DNA of 64,000 nucleotides, from contig NZ_AFEJ02000001.1 in the NCBI RefSeq assembly GCF_000238775.2, positions 4,154,001 to 4,218,000 of the forward strand, written 5' to 3'. The translations under genes and the position numbers were made by a program. Positions 19,124 through 28,501 of this stretch are shown here, piece by piece. Below the pieces are notes generated by a model. It ran no database searches, was not told the origin of the DNA, and worked only from the letters and a program-made list of their open reading frames with translations. The stretch is from Acaryochloris sp. CCMEE 5410 (GTDB lineage Bacteria > Cyanobacteriota > Cyanobacteriia > Thermosynechococcales > Thermosynechococcaceae). How positions within the stretch are numbered: position 1 is the stretch's first letter; each line of letters begins with the position of its first letter.

Positions 19124-20092
19124 ATGTACGCCACCGATGTCATGGACGACTTATTTTACGAAGAAGCAGAAGGTCTATCCGAGATGGACTACGATGACGA
19201 CTTTGAAGATGAGTACGATGACTTTGAAGCCTATGATGACTTTGAAGATGAATATGATGACTTCGAAGCCTATGATGACTTTGAAGATGAGTACGATGAC
19301 TTCGAAGCCTATGATGACTTTGAAGATGAGTACGATGACTTTGAAGCCTTCGATGACTTCGATGACTATGATGATGACTTCGATGCACTAGATTACGTCG
19401 TTGCTGATGCCCTGGGTGCCTATGACACAGATGAATTCCTGAAAAAACTGTGGAAGGGAATTAAAAAGGTGGGCAAAAAGGCTGTCAGGGTTGCTAAAAA
19501 GGCAGCGCCCATTATTGGTAAGGTTGCTCGAACAGCAGCCCCAATCCTGTCGAAACTACCTATTCCTCAAGCTCAAATTGCTGGCAGGATTGCTAGTATC
19601 TTAGGCAAACTTAGAGCTGATGGTGCGGATGAGTTTGAAGCCATTGATGCCCTTGCTGACTTTGCTGATTACACAGATGAGTTAGATCTTGCAGCACCTG
19701 TGATTGCGGGTCTGGCTATTCGCAAGGCAATGCCTGGTGTGGCTCGTTTACCAAGATCTAAGCGGCTCAAGCTGGTTAAAAAAGTGAAGCAATCGACTAA
19801 GATGTTGGGCCGTCGCCGAGGAGCCAAAGCGACAAAAGCAATGCCCAAGGTCGTTCAAGCAGCCAAGGTAGTCACCAAAAAAACGGGCCAACCTGTCACC
19901 AAGACGATTCCGAAAACGACGGCAAAAGTGGCAAAAAGCCCAACCACGACCCGTCGTCTGGCCAATAAAGTTAAGAAAGTGGCGAAGATGAAGCGCATGG
20001 TGAAGGGCACGAAAAAACCCTATCCCTATCGGATGATGGGAGGTAAGAATTACCGTTGCCACGTGTGCGGGAATGTCTCTGTCCGCTGCTAA
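19124..20092 (+). CDS. Polyampholyte protein: acidic tandem repeats, then very basic tail, 322 aa (cluster gene 2)
   Basis: Family unknown. Residues 25-76 are four copies of a 13-residue acidic unit (DDFEDEYDDFEAY). Residues ~105-165 are amphipathic helices rich in K, A, I and P (KKAAPIIGKVARTAAPILSKLP). Residues ~180-205 give one more acidic helix followed by APVIAGLAIRKAMPGVARLP. The last ~110 residues are extremely basic and end with YRCHVCGNVSVRC, a pair of Cys motifs (CxxC plus a final Cys). The net-negative head and net-positive tail could neutralise each other in a precursor. GGAG lies 9 nt before the ATG. The gene follows gene 1 closely and precedes the metallopeptidase, which suggests, but does not show, that it is a processed substrate. 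Confidence 0.75.
   Translation: MYATDVMDDLFYEEAEGLSEMDYDDDFEDEYDDFEAYDDFEDEYDDFEAYDDFEDEYDDFEAYDDFEDEYDDFEAFDDFDDYDDDFDALDYVVADALGAYDTDEFLKKLWKGIKKVGKKAVRVAKKAAPIIGKVARTAAPILSKLPIPQAQIAGRIASILGKLRADGADEFEAIDALADFADYTDELDLAAPVIAGLAIRKAMPGVARLPRSKRLKLVKKVKQSTKMLGRRRGAKATKAMPKVVQAAKVVTKKTGQPVTKTIPKTTAKVAKSPTTTRRLANKVKKVAKMKRMVKGTKKPYPYRMMGGKNYRCHVCGNVSVRC
19196..19351 (+). repeat. Four tandem 39-bp coding repeats
   Basis: Four near-identical 39-bp units encode the acidic 13-residue repeats of the polyampholyte protein. Differences are nearly all synonymous third-position changes (gaa/gag, tac/tat, ttt/ttc), which points to selection on the protein sequence as well as recent duplication. Confidence 0.9.
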
Positions 20093-20149
20093 TCCAGCAC
20101 TTGTCATCAAGCTGATGGAATCAAGCTGTTGACTAGAGGAATCAGGATC

Positions 20150-21436
20150 ATGGAAGTTCGAGCATTTCTGCGCATGAAAATTCAGATGCTAGCGGCGCGG
20201 GCCGGGCGACTCGCTAGCATCACCCCCACCGCAGTTGGCATTCGTCCCCAAGATTGGTCCTATGCTCCTTCTCCGAATCATTTCAAAGCTGCTAACCAAC
20301 GTCTTGCCAAAATTGACCGTGAAGTCATGAAACGCCTGAACCACGTCCAACAAACCTGGGCTACTGCTCCCATACCTCGTGTTCTTGCGGATATCGCTCT
20401 TGTGGAACGCGAGTTAGATCGGGCGCGGCGTGCCTTTGGCCTCTTCTTCGAGATCTTTGGGCAGCGGGGGTCAGCATTTGCTCCTTCTCTTGATGCCTAT
20501 GATGCGATCGCAGCTGATTGCTATACGGCCATTCATCAAGCTGCTCCACGTTTGTTTCAGGGTTCTCTCCTGAAACCTGTCACTTATATGGAGCATGGTT
20601 ATTCACCCGCCACCATGCGTCGGGGCGTCGTCCTCAGCCGTTTGCTGGGGGAACCCAATCCTTTTCCGATTATTCGGATTCCCTGGGATCGGGATAACCC
20701 CTGGCAGGCTGTTTTCCTCCATGAAGTCGCCCACAATCTCCAAGCGGATCTGGGAATATGGCAAGAAAATCGTCAAGCTGTTCTTCATCGGGTTTTGCGG
20801 GGCACAACCGATCCTGCCCTCACGCAAACCTATAGTCGCTGGCATAAAGAGATTTTTGCTGACTTAGCAGCATTATTACTGGGGGGACCCGCTGCTGCCT
20901 GGGGAATGGCCATCTTTCTCGCTAACCCATCCACCCGCACTTTAACCTATCGCCCTGGGGGAGCCCATCCCACTGCTTATCTCCGGGTTCTGATTTTAGC
21001 AGAAATGCTCCGGCGAATGCGCTTTGAAGCTGAATCCAACCACTTAAAGCGAGTTTGGCAAGGTCTCTATCAGCCTGCAACGTCGCGTCGCCTCCCCGCG
21101 CGCCTGTTGCAAACGGCGGATCGGTTAATTCCAAAAGTAGTAGACGAAATTGCCTATCAAACGCGCCAAAATTTAGGTCAGCGTGCCCTGGCAGATATTA
21201 TCCCGTTTACAACTCAGGATCAAAAATGGATTAAGGCCGGGGCTAAAACGTTAGTAACAGGCAAAGTTCCCACTCATTTACCCCCTCGTCACTTGGTTAG
21301 TGCTTCGGCTTACGCCTTATCCTCTGGCAAGGTTGCCCCAAACAAGATTAGTCAATTGGTGACTGCTCATTTAGCAAATTCTAATGATCCACCTACACTA
21401 ACCTCGATTGCAACCCAGGAAGCCTTAGCCGCCTAA
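20150..21436 (+). CDS. Predicted zinc metallopeptidase with HEVAH motif, 428 aa (cluster gene 3)
   Basis: Residues 191-195 are HEVAH, preceded by hydrophobic AVFL, the standard HExxH zinc site. Glu234 in the downstream helix HKEIFADLAALLLGG is a good third-ligand candidate, giving a gluzincin-like layout. The N-terminal 190 residues are helical and the C-terminal 180 residues are helical too; I recognise no named family. There is no signal peptide, so it acts inside the cell or leaves by an unusual route. The start at 20150 is chosen for the AGGAATCAGG stretch just before it; a TTG at 20129 is an alternative. Lying directly after the two polyampholyte genes, it may process them (inference). 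Confidence 0.75.
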   Translation: MEVRAFLRMKIQMLAARAGRLASITPTAVGIRPQDWSYAPSPNHFKAANQRLAKIDREVMKRLNHVQQTWATAPIPRVLADIALVERELDRARRAFGLFFEIFGQRGSAFAPSLDAYDAIAADCYTAIHQAAPRLFQGSLLKPVTYMEHGYSPATMRRGVVLSRLLGEPNPFPIIRIPWDRDNPWQAVFLHEVAHNLQADLGIWQENRQAVLHRVLRGTTDPALTQTYSRWHKEIFADLAALLLGGPAAAWGMAIFLANPSTRTLTYRPGGAHPTAYLRVLILAEMLRRMRFEAESNHLKRVWQGLYQPATSRRLPARLLQTADRLIPKVVDEIAYQTRQNLGQRALADIIPFTTQDQKWIKAGAKTLVTGKVPTHLPPRHLVSASAYALSSGKVAPNKISQLVTAHLANSNDPPTLTSIATQEALAA

Positions 21437-21473
21437 TACCCAATGCTTTAGCCATAGGAGATCAACGAAAGCC

Positions 21474-23408
21474 ATGGTAGCTCAGTCCAGCCATTCTTAC
21501 TACAACACTCGCCACAATGGCACGAGGCCCAGAGATGGTGCTAACTCTAAGCTAGCCTTAGATAACTTAATTCGTCGTGAATTGCGAGTAAGTGATCCAA
21601 ATAATGCCCAAGAGGTGGCTGAAGCACTACTAGACCGTTATAAAGGGACTCCGCAAGCAGTTGCGATTGATCGCGAAGCTGAGGGGGTACCTTTTCTATT
21701 AACCCCTTCAACACCAGCCCCTATGGTTCGAGCTGAAACCTCTTCAGATGCTGAACTACAGCAGGCTATGAACGATGTGGAGCGAGATCTACAGGAATTA
21801 ACGAGCAACGCCATCCTTAAAGATGTCACTCCAGAGTTAGAGGGCTGGGCGATGGCCATTCGTTCAGCGATGACCGAGGCATTTCACTCAGCCCGGTTTG
21901 CCCTTGACTCCAGCCAGCGAGACAAAACCTTTGGCATTCGTCGCACTTTAGGGGACTATGCCCGTATGGTGAGATTAGTAGGTGCACTAAGTTCACCCGT
22001 TGTTAATGTGAACTATCGCAACCTAGCCCAGAGTATTGATGAAGTGACTGCAGTGCTACTGGTAACTATGGGTGAGGCACTAGCAAATGTTAGCTTTAAC
22101 CGGAGTCGCTATTTGCTCCAAGTTCCCTATAGCGAACTTCAGTCTCGCCGAGATTCAGTTCTCTATGCTTTGAGGAATTTTATTGGTTCTACTCAAGATG
22201 CGTATGCGCCAAATGAATGGCCTAGGGGGGTAGATGCCTATCGCCAACTTTACAAACATTTGGACGACCAGGGACAGGGGGATCTGCGGTCTTTATTAAC
22301 CGAAAATGAATTGTCTCGCATTATGGACATGCTTATTCAGCGGGCCAGTCATGGCAATGTCGAAGGGTTACGCCATCTGGGGGCAACGGCCCAGCTCGAA
22401 ATCCCGCGTCTGCGCCGCCTGGTATTGATTGCCAGTGGTCTAGTCGATCCCCAGTCTCCCCCACTGACAGCCTTTTTAGAAGCTTTGCAATTATTTATTG
22501 ATGCATTTGAAGGAGCGGGTGGATTTCGCTTGTTGCGGTTAGCACGGCCCCCTATTTTGTTCTATGGCCTTTATGGCAACTCAGCCAATGAACAATCGGC
22601 TGAACAACGATTGGTCGATCTTGCTATCGAGCGTAATCGACTCGCCGAGCTACTGGACTGTTTTGCCCGATGTGGCTGCACGCCCGAAACCGTCAAGTGT
22701 CAAATTATTCTGGATAAAATTTTGTACGATCTTGACCGTGCCATTGATCTCTATGCACTGGGCACGGCCGAGAACGATGAACCAGAGTATCGAGCCGTTG
22801 CCTATAGCTACATGGTAGACACAGTTCTGCAAGGCATGAGTATTAACGGTGATACCTGTTTACCTCCATCTCCACTGAATCCTAATCCGGATGCGCTAAT
22901 TAGTCGCATTAGCACTGCTCTCAGTAAAGTTCGTAATCTCCTATTTGAGCGAATTAACTCAATGAATCCCAGTAACGATACTAATGAATCGGTACCTGCG
23001 TTACCCGATGATGAACCGTTACCTGCGTTACCCGATGATGATCCACCAAACGGACCAAATTTTAGGAAGCTCGTCGACCAAGAATTATGTATTCAACAAG
23101 ATACCGAAAGGCGCTGGAGAGATTTAATACAAACCATGGCCCCAGCTTGCATCCCATTTAGTGGAAGTAACGGCAATCTTGGTGTTTTTAATGTTATTGA
23201 AGCTGTGATTCGGAATGCCCGACAGAATGCCACGGGTAACGGAGAACCCTGTGTACTGAATTTCCCACTACCCGCTCAATATGAAGTAAGTCTGAGCGCT
23301 GTGGCAAATGCTGAAGCAAGTATTGATGGCAATCTTGATCGAATTCAACGAGAAATTAGCAACGATGAAGAGGAGTCTGGCCAGCCGATCGAGTCATCGA
23401 CCTCTTAG
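21474..23408 (+). CDS. Unknown large helical protein, 644 aa (cluster gene 4)
   Basis: No family recognised. It is mostly alpha-helical by composition, without signal peptide or membrane spans. Landmarks are a region with FEGAGGFRLLRLARPPILFYGLYGN (~345-370), a Cys-containing helix (CFARCGCTPETVKC) and, near residues 505-525, a short Pro/Asp spacer made of a duplicated unit (PALPDDEPLPALPDDDPP). The last ~110 residues form a separate segment after that linker. It sits 37 bp after the peptidase gene. It could be a structural or scaffold component of whatever the cluster makes; that is inference. Confidence 0.7.
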   Translation: MVAQSSHSYYNTRHNGTRPRDGANSKLALDNLIRRELRVSDPNNAQEVAEALLDRYKGTPQAVAIDREAEGVPFLLTPSTPAPMVRAETSSDAELQQAMNDVERDLQELTSNAILKDVTPELEGWAMAIRSAMTEAFHSARFALDSSQRDKTFGIRRTLGDYARMVRLVGALSSPVVNVNYRNLAQSIDEVTAVLLVTMGEALANVSFNRSRYLLQVPYSELQSRRDSVLYALRNFIGSTQDAYAPNEWPRGVDAYRQLYKHLDDQGQGDLRSLLTENELSRIMDMLIQRASHGNVEGLRHLGATAQLEIPRLRRLVLIASGLVDPQSPPLTAFLEALQLFIDAFEGAGGFRLLRLARPPILFYGLYGNSANEQSAEQRLVDLAIERNRLAELLDCFARCGCTPETVKCQIILDKILYDLDRAIDLYALGTAENDEPEYRAVAYSYMVDTVLQGMSINGDTCLPPSPLNPNPDALISRISTALSKVRNLLFERINSMNPSNDTNESVPALPDDEPLPALPDDDPPNGPNFRKLVDQELCIQQDTERRWRDLIQTMAPACIPFSGSNGNLGVFNVIEAVIRNARQNATGNGEPCVLNFPLPAQYEVSLSAVANAEASIDGNLDRIQREISNDEEESGQPIESSTS

Positions 23409-23488
23409 TCAATTTTCAACATCTTCAGATTAAGAGGCACCACAATCACTTACCACCGATCCAGTTCAGAAGTGCGAGGTCAACTCCT

Positions 23489-24016
23489 ATGGTTATGGCT
23501 AACTCAACTTCAATCCATACCAATCCAACACAGTTTACCGCTTTGCATAAACGCAATAGGGAAATAGTGCAGGCCATTGAAGGCGTTAGCAGTAGACTCG
23601 ATGCTGTATGCACCAAGCTCGACACCATTGCTACCAAAATAGATCCGCCACAACCGCCCCAGCAAACGTTTATAGTCTCATTTGTCCTGATTTATCTTCA
23701 GGTTGTGGTTGGGGTCTATAGAAAGGATGCTCAGGCCCTGGGAGCAGCACTTTCAAGCATGAAGAATCTGCCCATGTACAACAGCTATCGTCAGGCAGTG
23801 GCCAAAAATCCTGCGCTTTTAAAACGTTTGGAGGCTCTCCTAGACTCCCCTACCCTGTCAACGCAAGCAGATTATGACAAGTATTGCTCACTGTGCCAAG
23901 AACTATATGTAGATACGATTCAGCAGTTGGTCGAAGTAGAGTCCACTGGTGAGTCAGCAAGAACGACAACCGCAAAAACTTCGACTCAGAAAAAGCGGGG
24001 GGCTAGAAAATCGTGA
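23489..24016 (+). CDS. Unknown small protein, 175 aa (cluster gene 5)
   Basis: Family unknown. The N-terminal part (~20-50) looks like a coiled coil (HKRNREIVQAIEGVSSRLDAVCTKLDTIATKID). A proline break (PPQPPQQ) is followed by a hydrophobic helix (TFIVSFVLIYLQVVVGVY), a soluble helical part, and a basic Thr/Lys-rich tail. The hydrophobic helix may be a membrane anchor or an assembly helix. Two possible starts exist (23489 and 23495), with GAGG about 10 nt upstream. It belongs to the same co-directional run. Confidence 0.65.
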   Translation: MVMANSTSIHTNPTQFTALHKRNREIVQAIEGVSSRLDAVCTKLDTIATKIDPPQPPQQTFIVSFVLIYLQVVVGVYRKDAQALGAALSSMKNLPMYNSYRQAVAKNPALLKRLEALLDSPTLSTQADYDKYCSLCQELYVDTIQQLVEVESTGESARTTTAKTSTQKKRGARKS

Positions 24017-24077
24017 AGCCTGGACGTTGTCAGAAAAATTTTGTGAAAGCGAATCTGTTTGAAGAAGGACGCTTACC

Positions 24078-25163
24078 ATGAGCTACCAAACCACTGAAAC
24101 CATACAACGCTTGTGGGATGACTTCCTACGAGAAAGTTTAGCGGAAGTCCCACCCGAACAACGTCAGCAATTTGCTCAGCAATTTGAAGACCGATTTTCC
24201 GAGTTACTCCAAAATGCGGCCAACGGAGGGGGCGATGGCTTTTTGGACTTGGTTGGCTTTGGGGATAAAGGGGCTGTCGAGTTTGAAAACCTGCCTTATC
24301 CCTATGTACAGCCAGATTTTGATGATTCAGTGGTCCCTAGCCAACTCCATGCAGCAGCAGAGCTGTACTACATCTACCAACATGAGCGAATGAAGGTATT
24401 TAAGGTGGTGGATGTATTGCTCAAGCTATTCCGTCTGGGCAAAATGCGGATTCAGCGGGGTCCCGGCGCACGGGCTTTGTATTTGGTAGAAAAATGGAAG
24501 CCCCTGCGCTATGGTACACGCGATCGCATGATCGCTTACCGACGGGCTTTCAATTACGGTAGCTCTAAAGCTCCGGCAGGAGCAATAACCAATGTCAATT
24601 TCCATCGGCAATTAGTGGGATTCATCGTAGCCGTCGCTCAATACTTTAGAGATCTTCAGGTGAGTGAAGTCATCCGAGGCGGACCGATGATTAACCAACG
24701 CCCCTTCGGCAGCTCAGCCACCGTTCAGCGTTTAGGGATTGATCTGCGCTATGCCCTTGACCGTTCGACCTATGGCAATATCTTTGCTTTGACGATGGAA
24801 GTGGGGCATTACCTCAATTCAGTCTTGAAACTCCTGGATGCCCCCGATATCAAAAAAGCCTTTGATGCCAATACCAAATGGAATGTGATTGAAGTGGTGT
24901 CCAACCGCTATTTAGGGGGGACAGCTGAACCGTCCCAGCGAGCCAAGATGGCGGAAAGTGGTCGTCGTATCCTTCAGTTTGTAGCCGACAACAACTTTGA
25001 AACATCCGTTGATCCACATCTTTTTCAAACGGAGTTGCGTCCCATTGGTCCCCATGCTGAGGCTTGGTTAGCCGCTTACCGTACCACCCCAGAAGGACAG
25101 CGCTTCCCTGGCGTCCCGTCTGCGCTGCGGAGTACCCGCGATCGCAAGTCTTTACCGATTTGA
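24078..25163 (+). CDS. Unknown protein, 361 aa (cluster gene 6)
   Basis: No family recognised. Residues 1-60 are acidic-helical (LWDDFLRESLAEVPPEQRQQFAQQ, in pieces), followed by a Gly-rich turn (NGGGDGFLDLVGFGDKG) and a largely helical body with basic patches (FRLGKMRIQRGPGARALY). No signal peptide or membrane span is evident. AAGGA lies about 9 nt before the ATG. Like gene 4, it has the look of a structural or adaptor protein, without any catalytic motif that I can name. Confidence 0.65.
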   Translation: MSYQTTETIQRLWDDFLRESLAEVPPEQRQQFAQQFEDRFSELLQNAANGGGDGFLDLVGFGDKGAVEFENLPYPYVQPDFDDSVVPSQLHAAAELYYIYQHERMKVFKVVDVLLKLFRLGKMRIQRGPGARALYLVEKWKPLRYGTRDRMIAYRRAFNYGSSKAPAGAITNVNFHRQLVGFIVAVAQYFRDLQVSEVIRGGPMINQRPFGSSATVQRLGIDLRYALDRSTYGNIFALTMEVGHYLNSVLKLLDAPDIKKAFDANTKWNVIEVVSNRYLGGTAEPSQRAKMAESGRRILQFVADNNFETSVDPHLFQTELRPIGPHAEAWLAAYRTTPEGQRFPGVPSALRSTRDRKSLPI

Positions 25164-25197
25164 GCTTTCTCTCCTCTATCGATGAGGATCGTCTGAC

Positions 25198-26166
25198 ATG
25201 GATACCTTGTTTCCCACCCTTTCCGTCACCCTCAGCCAAAAGCGCTGGATTTGTATTCTGGACCCAACGTTGATTTTGGGGAGTCCTGGTCTACAGGGAC
25301 TGGCTCTAGCAAAGTATTTAGGCAATTTTGTTGAACTCTGGGTTGCTAGAGAACTCTGGCATATTTTGGATAATACTTACTTCTATCTAGAGCGATCTGA
25401 GACTGAGCTGCAAACCTTAACCGAGCCTGACCAACGCTTACAACATGCTTGGACCCCTCATCTTGATCAGGAGGCTATTCATGCTTGGGAACATATCCGA
25501 CTGAAAACGGATTTAGCAGGACTCAAAATTTCTTGGTTGGGAGATGCAGTCGGTCAATCCTGCTTACCCACTTGGATTAAAGACGGTGTGGATCCTGAAG
25601 CAATCATCCAGCACTATGAATTCTTAGCTCAGTCCCTTGAACCTCAGCTTAGCTCTACTGACAGGAGTCAACCCTTTGCTTTGGCCTGCCGCGAAACAGT
25701 GGCTTTACTGGCAACCCTGGGAACAGGCATGATTTTGACCTGTGCACCGAAGCCTGATCACCCACCCTACATCGTGGACTGCCTGGAAACGTGGCAGATT
25801 CCCTGTCAACGTCGTCCCCTCAATGATCCGATTGCTGAGATCTCACGCCGCTATTGGCATCATCTGTTTGTCCATGCCGGACTGCCACAACTGCTGTGGT
25901 CTCCAAATTTACACTTGGCCGTTTTGCACTTGAATGTTCCTACGGCTTTCCATCCTAGCTTGAGGGCTACACCTTGGTCTGAAACTGAGATCGCTGCTGA
26001 CGACTTCGAGTCTGAATGGGATGCTAGTCTTCCCCTACTTACATCTGAAATCAATCCTTGGCAATCGGCTCAAGGATATTGGTATTCACTCCAAACCTTA
26101 CCTATGCCTTTACTGGAAGATGAAAACACGTCGCTCAGTTCGCAACCGAAACCAGCTACGGCTTAA
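25198..26166 (+). CDS. Unknown protein, 322 aa (cluster gene 7)
   Basis: No family recognised. It starts MDTLFPTLSVTLSQKRWICILDPTLILGSPGLQGLALAKYLG, in pieces a beta-alpha pattern that could open a Rossmann-like or PIN-like fold, and continues with alternating hydrophobic segments (FALACRETVALLATLGTGMILTC). Trp and His are frequent. The 3' end overlaps the following DUF4438 gene by 47 bp, so the two are likely translationally coupled. Confidence 0.65.
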   Translation: MDTLFPTLSVTLSQKRWICILDPTLILGSPGLQGLALAKYLGNFVELWVARELWHILDNTYFYLERSETELQTLTEPDQRLQHAWTPHLDQEAIHAWEHIRLKTDLAGLKISWLGDAVGQSCLPTWIKDGVDPEAIIQHYEFLAQSLEPQLSSTDRSQPFALACRETVALLATLGTGMILTCAPKPDHPPYIVDCLETWQIPCQRRPLNDPIAEISRRYWHHLFVHAGLPQLLWSPNLHLAVLHLNVPTAFHPSLRATPWSETEIAADDFESEWDASLPLLTSEINPWQSAQGYWYSLQTLPMPLLEDENTSLSSQPKPATA

Positions 26167-27106
26167 CCAAGAGGACTTGGTTATGTCTGTGGTGATGGGT
26201 CAAATTGCCCATCCCGTGGGTCGTGCCAATCCTTATCGGATTGGTCATGATGGAGTGCCTCGGATTCTGCCTGCTGGGGGGGGGATTTCTATCAACCAGC
26301 GGATTGGCGATCGCTGTGTGGGTCTTGCGGGTGATCATGTGGAGCCGGGGGTTTCGTTACACAATAATGATCGGGAAGTCACGGGCAGTCGTAAGGGGAA
26401 TAATTTGGCGCTGATTACGTATGCCTGTGTGGGCAATCGTGCTCAGGTGATCAATGGTCCTTGTAAAGGGCAATGGGGTTTAGTAACGGGGAAGCATGGT
26501 GGGGTTGATCATGTGATGGTGGATTTTCCCACTCCAGTTTTAAAGCGGTTACGGATTGGCGATCGCATTCAGATCAATAGCATCGGAATGGGACTTCGGC
26601 TACCAGATTATCCTGACATAACTGTCATGAACTGCTCTCCGGCTCTTTTGAAGCAATGGCCATTGCAATTAAATGCAAAAGGCCTAAAAGTTCCTGTCAC
26701 CCATGTTATTCCTTCAGGTTTGCTGGGTTCTGGATTGGGTAAGAATTCCTCCTGGAGGGGTGATGTAGATATTCAACTTTTTGATGACAAGGCTCGCAGT
26801 CGATTTCATCTCGATCAGTTACGATTTGGTGATTTAGTTGCAATTAGTTGTGGAAGTAGTCAATTTGGTCCTGCCCTTCGAGAAAACAAAACTATTATTG
26901 GGGTAATTGTGCATGGCGATAGCATTGTAAGTGGCCATGGTCCTGGTGTAACTCCACTGCTATCTGGTTCAGATAGGAAATTGCACCCTATTCGCGATCC
27001 TGAAGCAAATCTGGCATTGCTATTTGATTTGCAAATAGTATTTAAGTCAACACCTCATAAGTTCTATAAATCTACTCATGGCTTAAATAAAAATTACGAA
27101 TATTAG
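26120..27106 (+). CDS. DUF4438 family protein, 328 aa (cluster gene 8)
   Basis: Recognised as DUF4438 from the block QEDLVMSVVMGQIAHPV, the Gly-rich LPAGGGISINQRIGDRCVGLAGDHVEPGVS, the NGPCKGQWGLVTGKHGGVDHVMVDF region and the signature SIVSGHGPGVTPLLSG. The family is conserved in bacteria and archaea, has been structurally studied, and has no assigned function. The start at 26120 keeps the conserved N-terminal strand; 26183 is an alternative that would cut into it. It overlaps the previous gene and closes the co-directional cluster, with 723 bp of AT-rich sequence after it. Confidence 0.8.
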   Translation: MKTRRSVRNRNQLRLNQEDLVMSVVMGQIAHPVGRANPYRIGHDGVPRILPAGGGISINQRIGDRCVGLAGDHVEPGVSLHNNDREVTGSRKGNNLALITYACVGNRAQVINGPCKGQWGLVTGKHGGVDHVMVDFPTPVLKRLRIGDRIQINSIGMGLRLPDYPDITVMNCSPALLKQWPLQLNAKGLKVPVTHVIPSGLLGSGLGKNSSWRGDVDIQLFDDKARSRFHLDQLRFGDLVAISCGSSQFGPALRENKTIIGVIVHGDSIVSGHGPGVTPLLSGSDRKLHPIRDPEANLALLFDLQIVFKSTPHKFYKSTHGLNKNYEY

Positions 27107-27829
27107 AGCAAGATAGGAAAAACACTTATAAAGTATTCTAAATAAAATCACCAAAAATAATTCCAAGTCTGAACGACCAAATCAAAATATATAATGGTAC
27201 TTTAATCGTTCTCTATTTAGAGCAATTACTTAATTTTAAGAAGCTTCAATCTGATTTAGCAAACAATAAAATAGCTTGCTAATAACGACAATAAATCATA
27301 CATGAGACTTGAGAGAGAAATGGTGCATAAAAAGCATTTCTTAAAAATATTTATTGAATTTCAAGTCTTCAACTTTTCACAAATTATTCTTGATCTCAAT
27401 ACTTATACATTGAATTTATAATTTTCATCTAAATGTTCAATTAATTATTATTTATTGCATAGGACATAATTTAAATTTTTATCAGGGTATCAACTTCAGC
27501 CGGAAAACCTTATCCCTCAAGAATCTTACAGCAATAATTTTAAAGCCTAAACTGACGGATGTTCTATCTTTTTTTAGCTTGCAGCCTTCTCTCTAAGTGT
27601 CCCGATTTATGCTGGTAACCATTTATCAAAGTATTAAATGTGAAGAATAAGGTTATTTTTAGGCCATGTTTAATTGTGAAAAATGGATTACATAAAATTT
27701 TTTTATAAGAATTGACTGAGATACAATAAATTGATAATTTCTATTGAAAACTTGTCTAAATTAAAAAAACTTTGGATTACATTTTGAAGTAAAATCATTG
27801 TCCAATATATATAGGATAGGAGAGTAAAA
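27107..27829 (+). other. AT-rich intergenic region
   Basis: 723 bp, clearly more AT-rich than the genes around it, with no supported coding sequence and no recognisable RNA gene. It contains the promoter-like boxes of the next gene at its right end. The base composition suggests that the block from here to about 34 kb has a different history from the core genes. Confidence 0.5.
27784..27824 (+). promoter_or_regulatory. Likely promoter and Shine-Dalgarno of the 151-aa gene
   Basis: TTGAAG (27784-27789), a 16-bp spacer, TATATA (27806-27811), then AGGAGAG (27818-27824) five bases before the ATG at 27830. The boxes are close to sigma-70 consensus and imply a very short untranslated leader. Confidence 0.4.
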
Positions 27830-28285
27830 ATGGACAGTTTCCTAGATGAAGTAATTATGGATACCCTTCAGGACGAATCAGATTATTATGAACTCTTTGA
27901 TAGAGGTAAAAAGAAAATAGCGAAATGCCCATCAAAACCTGTACGAGAAGGGAAATTTCTAATAGTCGAACAAGGGCTATGGTTTACACCAAAATATAAA
28001 GAGTATCCAAGCAACTTATGGCATCTTGCTGAAATAATTAAAACATTTATGCTGGGTGATCCATATTGGGAAGACAGAGGTCAGCCATCAGAAAGCGATA
28101 TTAGATATGCGATAAAAAATCATCCAAGCAATAAGCATTTCAAAGCAAATAAACCAATGTTTATGCCAAGATTTGGAAAATCTAGGTGTAGAGGAAGGGG
28201 TTCAAATTATGGGCAAATATTTATTCCTTTTAAGGTAAAAATTCCTGTTTCCTGGCAAGATTGGCGCATGCAAAGAGTATGGTAA
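27830..28285 (+). CDS. Unknown protein, 151 aa
   Basis: No family recognised. The first ~25 residues are acidic (MDSFLDEVIMDTLQDESDYYELFD), similar in style to the start of the polyampholyte protein at 19124 (MDDLFYEEAEG). Then comes a basic turn (RGKKKIAKCPSKPVREGKFLIVEQG), a tryptophan-containing helix, and a basic Gly/Arg stretch (FGKSRCRGRGSNYGQIFIPF). There is no signal peptide. The strong ribosome-binding site indicates a real gene. It lies between the unknown cluster and the trypsin-like protease gene; a substrate role is conceivable but unproven. Confidence 0.7.
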   Translation: MDSFLDEVIMDTLQDESDYYELFDRGKKKIAKCPSKPVREGKFLIVEQGLWFTPKYKEYPSNLWHLAEIIKTFMLGDPYWEDRGQPSESDIRYAIKNHPSNKHFKANKPMFMPRFGKSRCRGRGSNYGQIFIPFKVKIPVSWQDWRMQRVW

Positions 28286-28501
28286 ATAACAATTTAACAG
28301 AGTCTCATAGCAAGGATCTAGATGGTCATAACCTTTTTTTAAGGGTTTTAGAGTAAATGGAGGCAGGAGTTCAAAATAATTATTAACTAATAGTCAAGAG
28401 AATCTCGATCCACCTATGAGACCAGTAGCAAATTAAGAAATCAGCCTTTAGACGTCCTAATTAAAGACTGAATAAGCATGTCATTTCAGTAGGAGATAAA
28501 T

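Noticed and set aside
19137-19391. Alternate-frame Met/Thr-rich and antisense His/Ser-rich frames over the acidic repeats
   Set aside because: They are by-products of the tandem 39-bp repeats; the in-frame acidic protein has the ribosome-binding site and continues for 322 residues.
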